DNA of 64,000 nucleotides, taken from contig JANTQA010000045.1 of assembly GCA_027625915.1 (NCBI GenBank), positions 3,534,001 to 3,598,000 on the forward strand, in the 5' to 3' direction. A program made the position numbers and the translations under genes. Positions 1 to 13,095 of this stretch are shown here, one piece after another. Origin of the DNA: Anaeramoeba flamelloides. Lineage: Eukaryota; Metamonada; Anaeramoebidae. A model generated the notes under the pieces. That model worked only from the letters and a program-made list of their open reading frames with translations. It was not told the DNA's origin and did not search any database. The stretch's first letter is position 1, and every line of letters begins with the position of its first letter.

Positions 1-2514
1 TATTTTTGGGAAAGCTAATTTGAATTCAAATATTTTTTTTTCTTTTTTATTATTTTTTTCTTTTTCATTTTGTTCTACCCCCTTTAACTGATTACTTTTA
101 CTTTTACTTTTACCCTTTATTTTTTCTTGGAATGTAATTATTTTTGTTGGGCCATTCGAATCAATATTATAGTGAATAATACAAGAATTATTAGAAAAAT
201 CAATTTCGTTATTTTTGCCTAATGTATCAATTTTGATGGTTTTTTTTTCTAAATTTTTTCTATTTAAAGCTATTTGTAATTTCCGTGGCAACGTGGGTTC
301 TAACCAATAAAAGGGAACCCTTTGATTGGGTTGCAAAATTATTTTTTGTTTAGTTTGATATTGATTTAGGGTAAATGTATATCCGCTTTCATTATTTAGT
401 CTATATAAAGGATATTTTAAATTTTCTGGTTTAATAATTACAAAATTATGATTATTTTCATTGTAAATATGTATTCGTGGATAAAATTTTTGTTCGTCAT
501 CATCATCATCATTATTATTATGAGCCGAGCTTAAAGTAACTATTTCTTCACCAATTTTATTCAAGTAAAAACCACTACTCCACTTGAAAAGGTATTTATT
601 ATTGGATTTTTTATCATTTTCATTCCCTTTTTTGGTTTGACTAGCCCCCCTTTTGCCCCTTTCACCTTCCCCAGTGACACCCAATCCGTTTTTATAATCA
701 GACTTATCCTTTTTATTGTCATTTATAAAATTGATGGACAATATTTTTGGATCAGCATTTATATTCCAGCGATAAAATGGCATAGTTTCGCCAGGGTTTA
801 TTCTGATTTCATCACCGGAAACATAATTGTTATCGCTACTTTCTTTATTCAAAACATTAAAAGATTGCCTAACAATTAAAATTAATTTTGTTTGGTTAGT
901 TATCCAAGTTCTTGAAGAAATTTCCCAAATTTTAATTGGATGGAATTTACCAGGACCCGATTTCACATTTAATGCCAATTCATAATGATAAGGTTTTTCA
1001 TCTTGAATATAAAATATTTTTTTAGACAGCAACGATTCTAATTTCACACTATTCGAAAATTTTTTTGCACCATTAATTTTTATTTGTAAGGATTTATCAC
1101 TGAAAAGAAAGATATCATTCTTATTCTCCTCTTTTAAGCCCCTTTCCTTTTTAATATTTTTATTTTGTTTATTTTCCTCGATTTGCCCAGCAAATAAATT
1201 ATTAACCTTTGAATTTTTATAAAACAACTGATAACTAGTTTTGTTAATGATCCAATATTTACAATAAATTGAAATTAACCACGAACCGTTATTATTTTTC
1301 CGAATAGTCTGTTGCAATTGTAATTTTTTCCCAAAGGAATCATACATTATTATTGGCTGAATAATTGTTTTATTTTTTTCTTGATTTAATTTTAAAAAGA
1401 TTTTCTCATTTCCCTTGTATTTGGAAAAAAAGGGAGTTTTGCCATTTTCAATAATTAAATTTAATTCTGTTTGAATATTTTCAGGAAATTCAGGGATTTG
1501 CTTTTCTTCTCCACTTTCTAAGGTAAATTGAAAAGATACCAACCTTTTAGGTATTAAAGTATACCTAGCCTTTGCTGGCAATAAATTTTGGAAAGTAATA
1601 AACGGTAATAATTTATAATAATAAAACCCGTCAATAGACTCCCCACTAACAATAATTTTTGATTGTTTGATTTTTTTGCTATCATTCATATTCTGTTTGT
1701 TTTTCATTGGCCTTTTTTTAAAAATTAAAATCCCATTACCAATGGATGGCTTTCTAATATCCAATAATAATTCTTTTTCATATGTTATTCCATCAATTAT
1801 TTGAGTTACACTAATAATACCCTTTCTACAATATTTTATTGGAATAAACAGTTCCTCAAACTCTTTTAGTTTTGATAAAAATTTTTGCTTTTTTTTGAAA
1901 TGAAAATAAATTAAAATGGGATAATTAGTTTTGTTTAAAATTTTGATCGGTGAACTAATAATTAGTCTTTTACTTCCTTCGATCATTTCAATTCTACATA
2001 AAATTTTTGTATTTATATAAAGATCGTCAGTCGAAATAATTGTATTTTTTAATTCATTTAAATCAATTTGAAAAATATTTTTAGGACTTGAATTAAAATA
2101 AAATTTTAAAAAGTCTTGTTGATTATTACCTAAAGATCTTAGTATTTTTTCTTCTGATAATGGATTTTTTATATTTATTTTTTTTAATTCACTTGTTTTT
2201 AATTTTTCAAATCGAGGATTAATATTATTTAAATAATAAGTAATTGTTAAACCAGTTAAATTTTGGATCCAATAAGGAGAAAATTCTTGTTTTTTTTTTG
2301 TTTTTTGTTTATTAATTTTGATTGTTTTGAAATTTCTATCATTTGTAATTTCCTCTTTCAAATTTTTATTTTTATTATTATTATTATTTTGTTTATTATT
2401 ATTATTATTAATATTAATAATAATATTATTATTATTATTGTTATTATTATTATTATTGTTATTATTATTGTTATTTTTATTATTATTAATATTAATATTA
2501 TTATTATTATTATT

Positions 2515-2547
<33 letters not shown>

Positions 2548-2559
2548 ATTGTTGTTGTT

Positions 2560-2619
<60 letters not shown>

Positions 2620-5600
2620 ATTGTTATTATCATAATTAGTATTTTCAATATTTTGTTTTTTCTCATTTTTCCAATTCGAATAAATATTTTTCATTTTAAA
2701 AAATGATAATAAAAAAGGTTCACTAATATTGAGTCTTAATTCATCTTTTTCAATTAACGACAAATTAAATGCTCCTCTTTTATTGTTTTGACCTAAAATT
2801 TGGAAATTTAAAGATTCTATAAAGGGCTCCCAAACACTTAAATGCAAATTTAAATATTCCACCTTTAAAGAAAAATTTAAATCAATTGTTAATTTATTTA
2901 AAAAATATTTTTCTAAAGGTTTTGTCAAATTTGAATATGATACTAAATCTTCATCTTTAAAATTTATTTTTTTTAGTTCATCAATAATTAAAAAAATAAA
3001 GGAATAAAGGCCACTCGTTTCTAATTTAACATTTGAAAAAACAAATTTACATAAAGGATAAGCCTGTATCTCTTTATTAAAATTATCATCAATTAATATT
3101 AAATCAATATTTTCAATATTTAAGCAAACACTTTCATAGGATTGGATTTCCTTTTTAATTTTATTTAACAAAGTTTTGTTTTCAAATTCAAACAATTGCC
3201 TCGACCAAATTAAAATCAATTTTTGTTCTAATGAATAATTTTTGAAAGAAATCTCTTTATTCATTAATATTCTCTTTTCTTCTTCTTCTTCTTCTTCTTC
3301 CTTTTCTTTTTCTAATACTTCAACAACTTTTACTACTTCTCCTGGTTCTTTGTGTTCATTGTTTTTATCTTTTTTTTTCGTTTCCGCGTTATTAATATTC
3401 TTGTTATTTTTGATTTGATTTAAATTAAATTTATTTAGTTGATTGTTTATTATTATTAAATTAGAATCTAATAATTGCTTAAAAAACAATAAATTATGAA
3501 AAGATAAATTCATAATTAATTTTTTTAAATTAATTTTTGTATCAATATTAAAAAAATTTGTTCCTTTAATTTCTTCAAAATTAAAATTTAATTCAAAGTT
3601 TGTTGGGAAAATTATTGACTGTGCATTATTAAAACATAAAAATTGCTTTCCAATTTTAGTTTTTAAAACTTCAATTGGATTTAAACACAAATGAATTATC
3701 CATTTTGGTAACCAAAAATCACATAACAAATCTAAAGAAGTTTTTATAACAATCGAATCTATGCTATTTAATTCAGTTTCCTGTGAATTGTGCAAATCTT
3801 CCACTATACAAATTTCTAAACAAGAGGCTTTCATTCCAAATTTAAAATATGGTATTACTTGTGGAACAAATGGATCAAAAATTGTAGGAATAAAAAAGAA
3901 CCATATATCCAATAATAAATCTAAAAGGGTAATTAATCTAGTTGGTTCTAAATTTAATTGTAATTGAATATCTTCATTAATTTCATAATTCATTCTTAAA
4001 TTTAAATGACCTTTACTTTGATTTTTATTATTATTTTTATTTATGTTTTCATTTTTATTTTTATTTTTGTTTTGATTTTTATTTTCATTTTCATTTTCAT
4101 TTTTTTTTTCGTTTTCGTTTTTCTTTCTATTTTCATTTTCATTTTTATTTTCATTTTCTTTTTCTTTTTCTTTTTCTTTTTCATTTTTATTTTCATTTTT
4201 CTTTCTATTTTCGTTTTCTTTTTCCCTTTCCTTTTTATTTTCATTTGTATTTTCATTTTCATTTTTATACCCATTTCCATTTTCAATTTTATTTCCATTT
4301 TCAAATTTAATAGATTTGCTTTGTGGTATTAAAAATAAAATTTTTCGTTTCAAATTAAATCTTAGATCATATCCAGTAATTAAATCAATATTTAAATCTA
4401 ATTTCATTGTTTTTGAATTTTCAATCTGAGTAATTAAATTGATTTCATCAATAATTAATTGGAAAAATATACTATTTTCATTTATGAAGTTTTGATCTTT
4501 ATTAATTATATTATCTTTAAAAACATCTTGTGAATGTTTTTCCAAATTTATGATGATTTTAGTAATTGCGCCCTTTAATGTCAATAATTTGATAATTTCA
4601 TTTGATTTTTTAATACCCTTCTCTCGATTGCTTTTATCTGTTCTTATTTTATGGTTATCAAGTTTTTTAATTTCATTATCGTCTTCAGTTTTTAAAAAAT
4701 AATTATTCTCAATAATATGCATAATTAAAATACCCTGTTTTTGATTTAATTTTATTTCAATATCATTAATATTGAAATCTAATTTATTAAAATCCATTAA
4801 TTGGAAATCAAGATTTAAAGGAGATAAAATTTGTTCATTTTGATTCCAATAAGTTAAAAATCTTAATTCTTTCAATTCCCCATTTAATATATTTTTAGAT
4901 TTTTTTTTAATTTCAAAGAGTTTAAATCCCAATTTTATCCCGCTGGTTAAACTTTGATCTTTTGGAATATTTAAATTTAGATCATTTATTGACAAATTTA
5001 AATTATAATTTTGAATTAAATCATTTCTTTCTTTGATCTGATTTAAATTATCATTCTTTTTGCTATTCTTATTAACATTGAAAGAATTATTTATTTTACT
5101 AAAATAGTGAATAACTGTTTTAAAAAATTCATTTAAAAACAAAAATTTTATCCCATTAACTTTTAAGATCAGATCATGGATTGGAATTTCATTATTTTTA
5201 TTCATTGTATTAATATCTAAAACAATAAATTTTTTTTCAGTATTTACAATTTGATAATTATTTTTATTCAAATAATTAATATTAATGGAATTGATAAAAT
5301 TGTGTAATTCATAATCCTCTTTATTAAAATATAATAAATTTAAATATATATTATTTAAATGTATTTTTGAAAAACTTTTTTCAATTTTAATTAAACAAAT
5401 GGAAATATCTTCAAATTTTATTATAAACTGATAAGATTGTTTTAATTGTTTCCTTTCAGCACTCTTAATATTTTGTAAATTGGGATCATTATCTTTATTT
5501 ATTAATTCTCTATTTCTGAAATTTTCGTTTGTAATAATTGGTTTATACCCCGATGTTTCCTTTTCAATATTATCGTTTAAACCAAATTCTTGAACAAAAG

Positions 5601-8600
5601 TTAATAAAGCTATAATTGATTCTTGCTTTAAAAAAAAGAACAATTTGGGGAAAATTATTTCAAAATTATTTTCAATTTTATTAAATTCAGGTGATAATTT
5701 ATCAACTATTTCCAATTTTATTTTTATTTGATTTTTTTCTTTGTTTTCATTTTCATTTTTGTTTTTGTTATTTTTTTCTTGAAGTTTTTCTTTTTGCTTT
5801 TCATTTTCATTTTTGTTTTCATTTTTGTTTTTGACTTTGTTTTCATTTTTGTTTTCATTTTTGTTTTCCTCACTATTCCCAATTAGGTTGTTATTGATAT
5901 CTTCCCTTTTTTTGTTTGTATTTTCATTTTCATTTTCATTTTTCATGAAATTATTTTCATCATTATAATTTAGATCTAAAGAATTAAATAAATATTTATA
6001 GGAATTACTTTTAATATTCCAACAATCTTCAATCATTAATTGATCTATTGTGGTTCCCAATACTTGTTTAAATGGATAAATAACTTGTGAAATGTTTGCA
6101 TTAATGAATTTAATTATTGCAATTTTTTTACAAATTAATGGATTATTTTTTTCAATTAAGGAAATATTGATCTTAATATTTGAAATTAAAAAATTGAAAA
6201 TAAAATTTGCTGTTTGAAGATATTTTTTTTCGCCCCCCTTTTTCATTTTTGAATTAAATCGTTTTTTTATTTCATTAAATTTGATTTTTTTTAATTCTGT
6301 TTTTTGTTTGATACGTAATTCTTTATTTTTTAAATTATTTATCTTTTTTGAATTTAAATATAATTGATAAAATCCATATTTATCAAATAAAATTTTTGTT
6401 AATAAAGAAGTTAAAATATCAAATTTTTGAGAACTTAAGTCTAGTTCAAAATTTTTAATATTTCCATTTGATTGGATTTGTGTTTGGTCGAACTCAGTTA
6501 AAATCATTTTAATTAAAATGTTTGTATTGAATTTATTAATTAAATAATCAGTATTTTGTGTTGTTTTTCTTGATAATTCGCCCTTTGGGAAAATTAATGA
6601 ATAAATATCAGTAATTTCAATTTGGTATTTTTCAAAAATAAGTTGTTTTTCATTAAGATCGCTATCGGTATTTTTATTATTATTATTAATAATATTGTTA
6701 TTCGTAATGGCGAGAGATGAAGAATGAGAGTCATTTTTTGAATGATCAGAATAAACAGCAATTTTACCAAAATCAATTAAAAGAGATTCCGAATTTTGAT
6801 CAGTCATTTCTGAAGGAATTAAAATTAATGGTGCTTTTAAATGTAAAAAAACGTTAATCGATTGATTATTTTTTAATATCTCGGCCATTTTATCTTTTTC
6901 CTTCGCACTAATTTTTTGAAATTGATCTTGTAATTGTGTCCGGACATTTCTTGGTGATAATAAATCAAAAAAATTAATTAACCGATGCAATAACGGTGCC
7001 GAAAAAACAAATTGCACTGGTTCAACAATGATATTTAAATCATAGTCATATGGTAGAATTGGCGGATCAACTTCAAATCTTGATAAAAAAAATGGCTTTT
7101 GTGATATATTTTCAGAATTTAATAATTTCGCAATATGCCTAAATTGCGTGTTTTCTGTTGAACAATCCAAAATTTCAAAAGACTTGATACTAAATTCTTG
7201 AAATTTTGAAGATTGTCTTAATTGAGTAGACGACGAAATTCCAAATACATTAAATTCGGCAATTGTGATTTTGTCAATTAATTGAAACGATAATGTTTTT
7301 AGTTCTAATGTTATTAAAGCAAAATTATAATCATTTGGTAAAGTCAATTTACTTAAATCAATTGTCGATCTATATTCTTGATATTCTTGAAAAAACTTTT
7401 CTTCCTCTTCAAAAATATCAATTTCAATTGCATAATCTAATAATGCTTTTTTTTTTTTTGAATCATTTAATCTCATTTCATTTTCATTTGCGTTTTTGTT
7501 TTTGTTTTTGTTTTCTTTAAGTTTTTCTTTTTGTTTTTCATTTTCATTTTCATTTTCATTTTCGTTTTCATTTTTGTTTCTATTTTCATTTTTATTTTTG
7601 CTTTCCTTTTCATTTTCATTTTTGTTTTCCTCACTATTCCCAATTAGATTGTTATTGATATCTTCCCCTTTTTTGTTTGAATTTTCATTTTCATTTTTGT
7701 TTTCCTCGTCGTTTACTGGCTCTATTTCTGTTTCTGTTTCTGTATTCGTTTCCTCTCCAGTTCCAGCGATCATTTCTACTTCTTTCTTATATGTGTTATT
7801 TTCATTTTCATCAACAAATTTGATATTCTGAATTTGATTATTAATGGATGAATTATCAGAATATTCTGGATTTGAATTGAAAGAAGATTTTTCATCTTCG
7901 TGGTCTGTTGTGATTATCATATTTTCAGAATCTGTAATATTTTCATCAGTTATATCTTCAAAATCAGTCAAGTTTTTATGATCATTATCATTTTCATTTT
8001 TAATTTCCTTTTCATTGTTATTCCCATTCTCGTTCTCAGTTCCTCGTTTATTTTCATTCTCATCATTTTTTATATTTTTTGTTTTATTTCTTTTAAATGA
8101 AATTTTTGATTTAAATCGTTTTTTTGTTCCAAATTTTTTAATTTTTTTTTTGATTATTTGTGAATCATTTTTCATTAATGATTTAGTTTTTGATCCAATT
8201 TTTGACATGAATTTTTTCCCTCCCTTTTTAAAAGAAATTTTCGTTTTAATTTCTCGCTCTTGATCTCCTTCCTTTTCATCAATATTATCAGCTTTATCCT
8301 TATCATGTGTTGTGAATAAATTGCCATTTGAGTTCAATTGTGATTGCTTTTTTTTTAGTTTTTTTTCTTTCCATTTTCTCTTTGGAATTGCAAGTTTGTT
8401 TGTGATTTTTTTAATTTTTTCTTTTTTTTTCTTTTTCTTTTCACTTCTTTGAACATTTATATCCTTTCTGCTTTGATGACGAAGAAAAATAATAATCCGA
8501 AGTGGGATCCTTTTTTCAAATTCAAGCAATTGATCCCTTTCTATCTTATATTTGGGCTTTAACCAAGTTTTTGATCCGACTTTTAATTGCTTTTTATATA

Positions 8601-10338
8601 ATTTCATATAAGTAATTTTCTCAAAGGTATTTAAAATCAATAACTGATCTTTTTCAATAGATAAGTCCTGTAATTTTTGATTACTTTTTCTTGAATTTGC
8701 TTCTTCCTCTCTTTTTTTTTCAAGTTCGCCTCGAATGCATCTAAATGCAAACTTCCACCAATCAACAGCGCATTTTTCTCTTTGTTCCTTTAAAATTAGA
8801 GTCTTGAATCTAAGTGGCGGCTTGTAAACAAAGTATTTTTCTCGTATAAAATACATTTCCAAAACACTTAAAGACTTATAAAGAAAGTGGTATTGTTTTT
8901 TTGTTAAACATAAAGATATTTTTTCAAATAAAACCATGAATTCAAGTTTTGGCCTCATCGGCTTGTGTTTTGTTAATTTAATAATATCCTTTAATTCAAA
9001 TCTCCCGCGAACAGACAAATCACATGGTTGAAATATATAATTTCTTTTTGATTTTCTTTTTGTTTTTGGATTGCCCTTTTGTTTTACCGCTTTTTTTGCT
9101 GTTTGTGTTTTTTCCTTTTCATTTTTGTCTTTTCCTTTTCCTTTTTCTTTTTCTTTTTCTTTTTCTTCCTTTTTTTCTTTTGATTTAGGCTTTGGGTTTG
9201 ATTTTTGATTTTCTTGTTGATTTCTTTTTTCTTTTTCAAGCGTTTCTTTTTCTTCTTTTTCTTTTTTTTTCTTTTCTGGTTCTCTTTTTTTGTTGTCTTT
9301 TTTATTTTCTGTTTTTTTTTTTTCATTTTCCTTTGTTTCTCTTTTTTCATTTCCTTTTGTTTGTTCTGGGCTTTTTTTGCTTTCTTTATGTTCCCTTTTC
9401 TTTTCTTTTTCAATTTCTCTTTCCTTTGTTGTTTTCTCTTTTGACTTTTTGGTTGACTTGTTATTCTCTTCGTCATTTTTTTTTTTTATTATACTCTGAT
9501 CTTTTGTTTTCCTTGCTCTTTCTTTCTCTTTTTTTTCATTTTCGTTCTTTGGGTTGGGTTCCGTTTTTTTTCTTGGTTTTGATTTTGGTTTTGATTTTGG
9601 TTGGGGTTGTTTATTGTTTAATTTTTTAAACTCACGAGACATCACATAGGAATAGTATTTTTCCTTTGTTGGTCTTACACCAAGATCTAAATAAAACCCG
9701 AGACCAACAAACTCGACCATTTTGTTCCAATAATCTAATTTGGTTTTAATAAATACTTTTTCCCATTTGTCATTAGCTGGGTGTAGAACAATTTTGTGAA
9801 GAAGACAACCAAAGGCAAAAGGGGTACTGCCCAATTTCGATTCACAACGAAGATGTACATCAGTGATTTTAATAATAATGTTTGTTGCAATTTTGGTTAG
9901 TAGGTTGTCCTGTGTTTCAGAAGCTAAAGCAGAATTTTCTTTTGAATTGACTGATGGAATTCTTCCACTTTTGGTTTGCTGCTTTTCCCATTTTTTAATT
10001 TGTGACTGCTTCCTTTTAAAGGAAATTTGTTCACGTTCTTCCCAGCTTTTTTGTTCTTTGTCTTGTAAAAGATTAAAAAGAATATGAACACCACTAATTT
10101 CTAAAACTGTTGGCTTTGTTTTTAAGTGATTATAGGGAACATTAAAACGTAAGTGTTCAATGCTTTCATAGATGACTTTGATTGGTAAGCCAAAAAAGTC
10201 TAAGTTCCCGAGTTTAGGTTTGAGATCTTTTAAATCGATTCTTCCTCGAATAACCCCAAATTTGAGTTGGGTTTTGGATAATTCCAAAAAGTCTCCAATG
10301 TATTTTTGAAGAAAAAGTGTTACTATCTTTTCTAACAT
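1..10338 (-). CDS. VPS13: VPS13 family bridge-like lipid transfer protein, 5' part (runs off left edge)
   Basis: One uninterrupted minus-strand frame runs from an ATG at 10338 to base 1, at least 3446 codons with no intron. The N-terminus (starting MLEKIVTLFLQKYIGDF) is a chorein domain, roughly residues 1-115, with the expected pattern of a Leu-rich helix and a later IYESIEHLRFNVPYNHL strand region. WWKFAFRCIRGE near residue 500, FSAPLLHRLINFF near 1105 and LKAPLILIP near 1165 are VPS13-type motifs. VWEPFIESLNFQI (about 2500) leads into an SHR-BD/VAB-like part with repeats such as PFITFQNLLP, WIINKTSYQL and WITNQTKLIL, up to the window edge. The C-terminal ATG2_C/PH part is outside. The family moves phospholipids between organelle membranes at contact sites. 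Long low-complexity inserts (Lys/Glu, Glu/Asn, Asn) lie between conserved blocks. Identification is firm; the paralogue is not determined. Confidence 0.95.
2374..2628 (-). repeat. Asn-coding trinucleotide tract inside VPS13
   Basis: About 85 consecutive codons (residues about 2571-2655) are almost all AAC or AAT, read as GTT/ATT on the plus strand, broken only by a few Lys and Ile codons. One half is nearly pure AAC and the other mixed AAT. The frame stays open across it. It lies between the VWEP motif and the SHR-BD-like part and is best read as an expanded disordered loop. Poly-Leu, poly-Val and poly-Thr readings in other frames are shadows. Confidence 0.9.
4026..4310 (-). repeat. Glu-Asn / Lys-rich hexanucleotide tract inside VPS13
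   Basis: Residues about 2010-2104 of VPS13 are coded by alternating GAA and AAT codons (Glu-Asn) with Lys interruptions, seen on the plus strand as repeated ATTTTC. The frame is retained. It is an imperfect microsatellite-coded linker rather than a folded domain. Confidence 0.85.
5745..5950 (-). repeat. VPS13 internal duplicated linker, copy 2
   Basis: This segment codes EN/KN-rich sequence followed by a distinctive non-repetitive core, EDINNNLIGNSEENKN. The same core with the same flanking repeats occurs at 7485-7703. The two differ by only a few bases in the core, so this is a segmental duplication or conversion inside one gene, not independent microsatellite growth. Confidence 0.8.
7485..7703 (-). 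repeat. VPS13 internal duplicated linker, copy 1
   Basis: It is the N-terminal copy of the EDINNNLIGNSEENKN-bearing linker, preceded by acidic Thr/Glu repeats and followed by EKQKEKLKEN-type sequence that is also present in the other copy (there EKQKEKLQEK). It sits about 1.75 kb (580 residues) from its partner at 5745-5950 in the same frame. Confidence 0.8.
9085..9600 (-). repeat. Lys/Glu-rich low-complexity insert in VPS13
   Basis: Residues about 246-418, directly after the chorein domain, are almost only Lys, Glu, Asn, Gln, Thr and Pro, starting with a QPKSKPKSKP stretch. This is a charged disordered insert. Long reading frames on the opposite strand (Phe/Leu-rich) and in the neighbouring minus frame (Lys-rich) are by-products of the biased composition. 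Confidence 0.8.
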
Positions 10339-11108
10339 TCGTTAAGAATAGAAAAAAAAAATATACAAGGAACACACTTTTTTGAAAAAATCGAAAGTTG
10401 TGGAGAAGAGGAGAATAAATGAAAAAATAATTGATTAGACATCTATTAAAAATTTTGATTCAGTTTCCCTCTATTTGGGTATTATTTGTTATTTTTGTGA
10501 ACAAATGATTGTTTGGGTGTATTTCTTGTCTTTAATGAGTTGATCAATAAAGTACGGACACTTTTTTTTTTTTAAAGTCAAACAGAGTTATTCTTATTTT
10601 CCATTTTTGGTATTTCTTCCTTTTTGGTAATAATTCCTCTCATATTTGAAATATTTCAAAACTAAATCAGATACTCAAGATGGATTTTGTTAATGTTATT
10701 GTTGAGTTTGAGTTTTGGAGATATTCTTTATTTTTCTTCTATCTCTTTAAACTTTCGTTACTTTTGGTTTTTTTTATTTGTCAAAAATTAACTTTTGATT
10801 TTTAAAGAAAGTTTTTAATTTGAGAAATAACTTAAAAAATCAAATTTTCGTTAATAAAATGTATAATGATTTCTACTTAGATGAAATTGACTTTGGAAAA
10901 TATAAAGAAATGATTATTTCAGATCTCTAAGAATAAAAATTATTTGGTGTTTGTTGAGATGGGTGAATGGGATTATTTTGACAATAAATCACCTTGAATT
11001 CATGTTGTGAAGAAATATTAGTCCTGGTATTTTTATTTTTAGAATTCAAGGAGTATTTAGGCAATCATAATCAAATATAAAATTCTAACAACATTTCTTG
11101 TTTATTAA
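10339..11108. other. Intergenic, VPS13 5' flank
   Basis: About 770 bases upstream of VPS13. The base before the ATG is in an A-rich context and T-rich blocks lie further out, but no recognisable promoter motif stands out. A 23-codon open stretch begins at 10859 (MYNDFYLDEIDFGKYK) and then stops. Nothing else is supported here. Confidence 0.4.
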
Positions 11109-11661
11109 GGTTTACAATCCCTGAAACTGGAAAAAGGATTATCTTGTATTGGGTGTAGTGGCTTGTTATTTTGGTTCTTAGCTGATCGATCCACAACTAA
11201 GTTTGGATCATATAGGTGGTTGAAAAATGCTATTTTTGTCATTTTATTTTTTTTTTTTCCGAAATCCGAATTGATGAGTCTAAGATTAATTGATTGGAAG
11301 GTATTGAATTGAAAGTGTTAATTTTTGGGTTGTCAATTGAAATTATCATTTTCCTTTTACAGAATTAGGAGTAAATAAAAAAATTTTGTTTTACAAGCAT
11401 CAAATAATACAAAGCGTAAATAAAATTTCAACCCAGAAAACAAAAAACTCAATTACTAATTAAATATCTTCCAATTAATTAATCTTAGACTCATGATATT
11501 CGGATTTCGGAAGAAAAAAAAAATAAAATGACAAAAATAGCATTTTTCAACCACCTATATGATCCAAACTTTGTTGTGGATCGATCAGCTAAGAACCAAA
11601 ATAACAAGCCACTACACCCAATACAAGATAATCCTTTTTCCAGTTTCAGGGATTGTAAACC
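11109..11661. mobile_element. TTAA-flanked foldback element (non-autonomous DNA transposon)
   Basis: Two arms of about 190 bp (11109-11298 and 11472-11661) are near-perfect reverse complements, separated by about 170 bp. The ends read GGTTTACAATCCCTG and its complement, each bordered by TTAA (11105-11108 and 11662-11665). A TTAA target duplication is the hallmark of piggyBac-type integration, so a piggyBac-mobilised MITE is the simplest reading. No transposase is present. The close match of the arms suggests a fairly young copy. A decayed single arm is seen at 46025-46240. Confidence 0.75.
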
Positions 11662-11700
11662 TTAAGGTACTAGTAACCCTGATTTATTTTTTTCTCAAAG

Positions 11701-11812
11701 GTAATGGAGGAATTAATTTTCACAATGGTACAATTAAACCCAATACACAACCAGATTTATCAACTTTATAGAAATGAATTATCATTTTTAAAAGAGTCCA
11801 TTTTTCCCAATG
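11701..11812 (+). CDS. Possible orphan exon, unknown protein
   Basis: A T-rich tract ending TTTCTCAAAG precedes an open segment that starts VMEELIFTMVQLNP and ends ...KESIFPN exactly at a GTAAGT donor-like site (11813). Splice-like signals on both sides and a mixed amino-acid composition make it look like an internal exon, but no partner exon was found and no family was recognised. It begins 36 bases after the TTAA flank of the foldback element. It could be chance or a relic. Confidence 0.2.
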
Positions 11813-11899
11813 TAAGTTTTTATTTATTAGATCTTATCCTTTTTTGTTCGTTTTTTTTGGATCAAATTAGAAAAATTTGTAAAAAATTTTATTTTTGAA

Positions 11900-13090
11900 G
11901 AAATCTCACTTTTTGTAATTGTGAGAGACTGTATGAACAAATAACCTTGAAACTTTAATCTTATTTTAAAAATACAATAAAAATTATTCAAATATTGAAT
12001 CCTTGAAGATCTATTAAAAATAATCATTTATTTTATTCACAAATATTTATTAAATTTCTTCAAATTTAAGAGATTAAGTAATATTCTTTTTCTAATACAA
12101 AGAGTATAAACAAGGGACTTTTTTTAAAATCAGTTATTTAATAATATCTATTATTTTTATTATTATTAGAATTATTAATTAGAATTAGTTTTATTTGTTT
12201 TGAAAAACTGTAAATAAATTGAGTAATAATTGTAAAATATATTGATACATTTTGTCTTTGTGTTGTTAATAACAAAACTTCTTACTTAAAGAAATAAGAT
12301 TGGGTAATTAATAATTCATTATAAATAATCAAATTAAACATTATTTCTTTATATTATTAGTTAAAATATCCTGGTTTTAACAAAGTATATTGGGAGATTT
12401 TTTAATTTGTTTGGTTCTTTTTCTAGGGTTGTTTTATTCAATAAAAAGAAAATATTATTTTGAACTGTTCTTTGAATCAAAAAATTTATTTTTTTCCAGT
12501 TCAAAATAATTATTGTAATTTTGTTATAATTAATATTGTTTTTTATTCTTGGTTATTCCAAAACTTGGTGGTTTTATTTTTAAAGTGTATTTTAGTATAC
12601 TTTCTTGACAGGTTACAAGATTTCTTTCTTCTTTCAAAGAAAATATTTTTTTTGAAAAAATTTAGGAAATATGTTGAATTTTGAACTTTTTCAAAAATGA
12701 GAAAAATGGATCAAACCTTTAAAAACAATAATTCATTTGGGAAAATAGTATTAAAAGTAATTTAGTTTTTGATAGTATTCAGATTGTTATTCTATTTGGA
12801 AACTTTCAAGATGTGGTAATTTTTTTTGAATTTATTAATAAATTTACTTGAAGATTTTTTTTTAGTGTACTAGTCCCTTAAAGAATTTTCAAAACAATCG
12901 AGGTTGGCTCATTTGTTTTGGATTTTTTTTTAACAATTCCGTAAAAATAACAGTAAGAAGAAGAATTTATTTAATTTAAAAGTGAGACAAATTTAACTTT
13001 GCACTTGTAGTGGATTTTAGAAATGCATTAGATTAAATAACAAGAAATTTTAATCATATCGAGATTTAAAATTATAATAAAAGATTATTT
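11900..13090. other. Intergenic AT-rich DNA
   Basis: No convincing gene, RNA or repeat was recognised. Short open stretches of up to about 75 codons have compositions expected by chance (Phe, Leu, Ile, Lys). Confidence 0.4.
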
Positions 13091-13095
13091 TATAT

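Noticed and set aside
2263-2706. Long poly-Ile/Val, poly-Leu and poly-Thr reading frames
   Set aside because: They are alternate-frame readings of the Asn-coding trinucleotide tract in VPS13, whose own frame is open on both sides and has conserved domains.
9084-9629. Lys-rich frame on minus and Phe/Leu-rich frames on plus
   Set aside because: They arise from the Lys/Glu codon repeats of VPS13; the VPS13 frame runs through.
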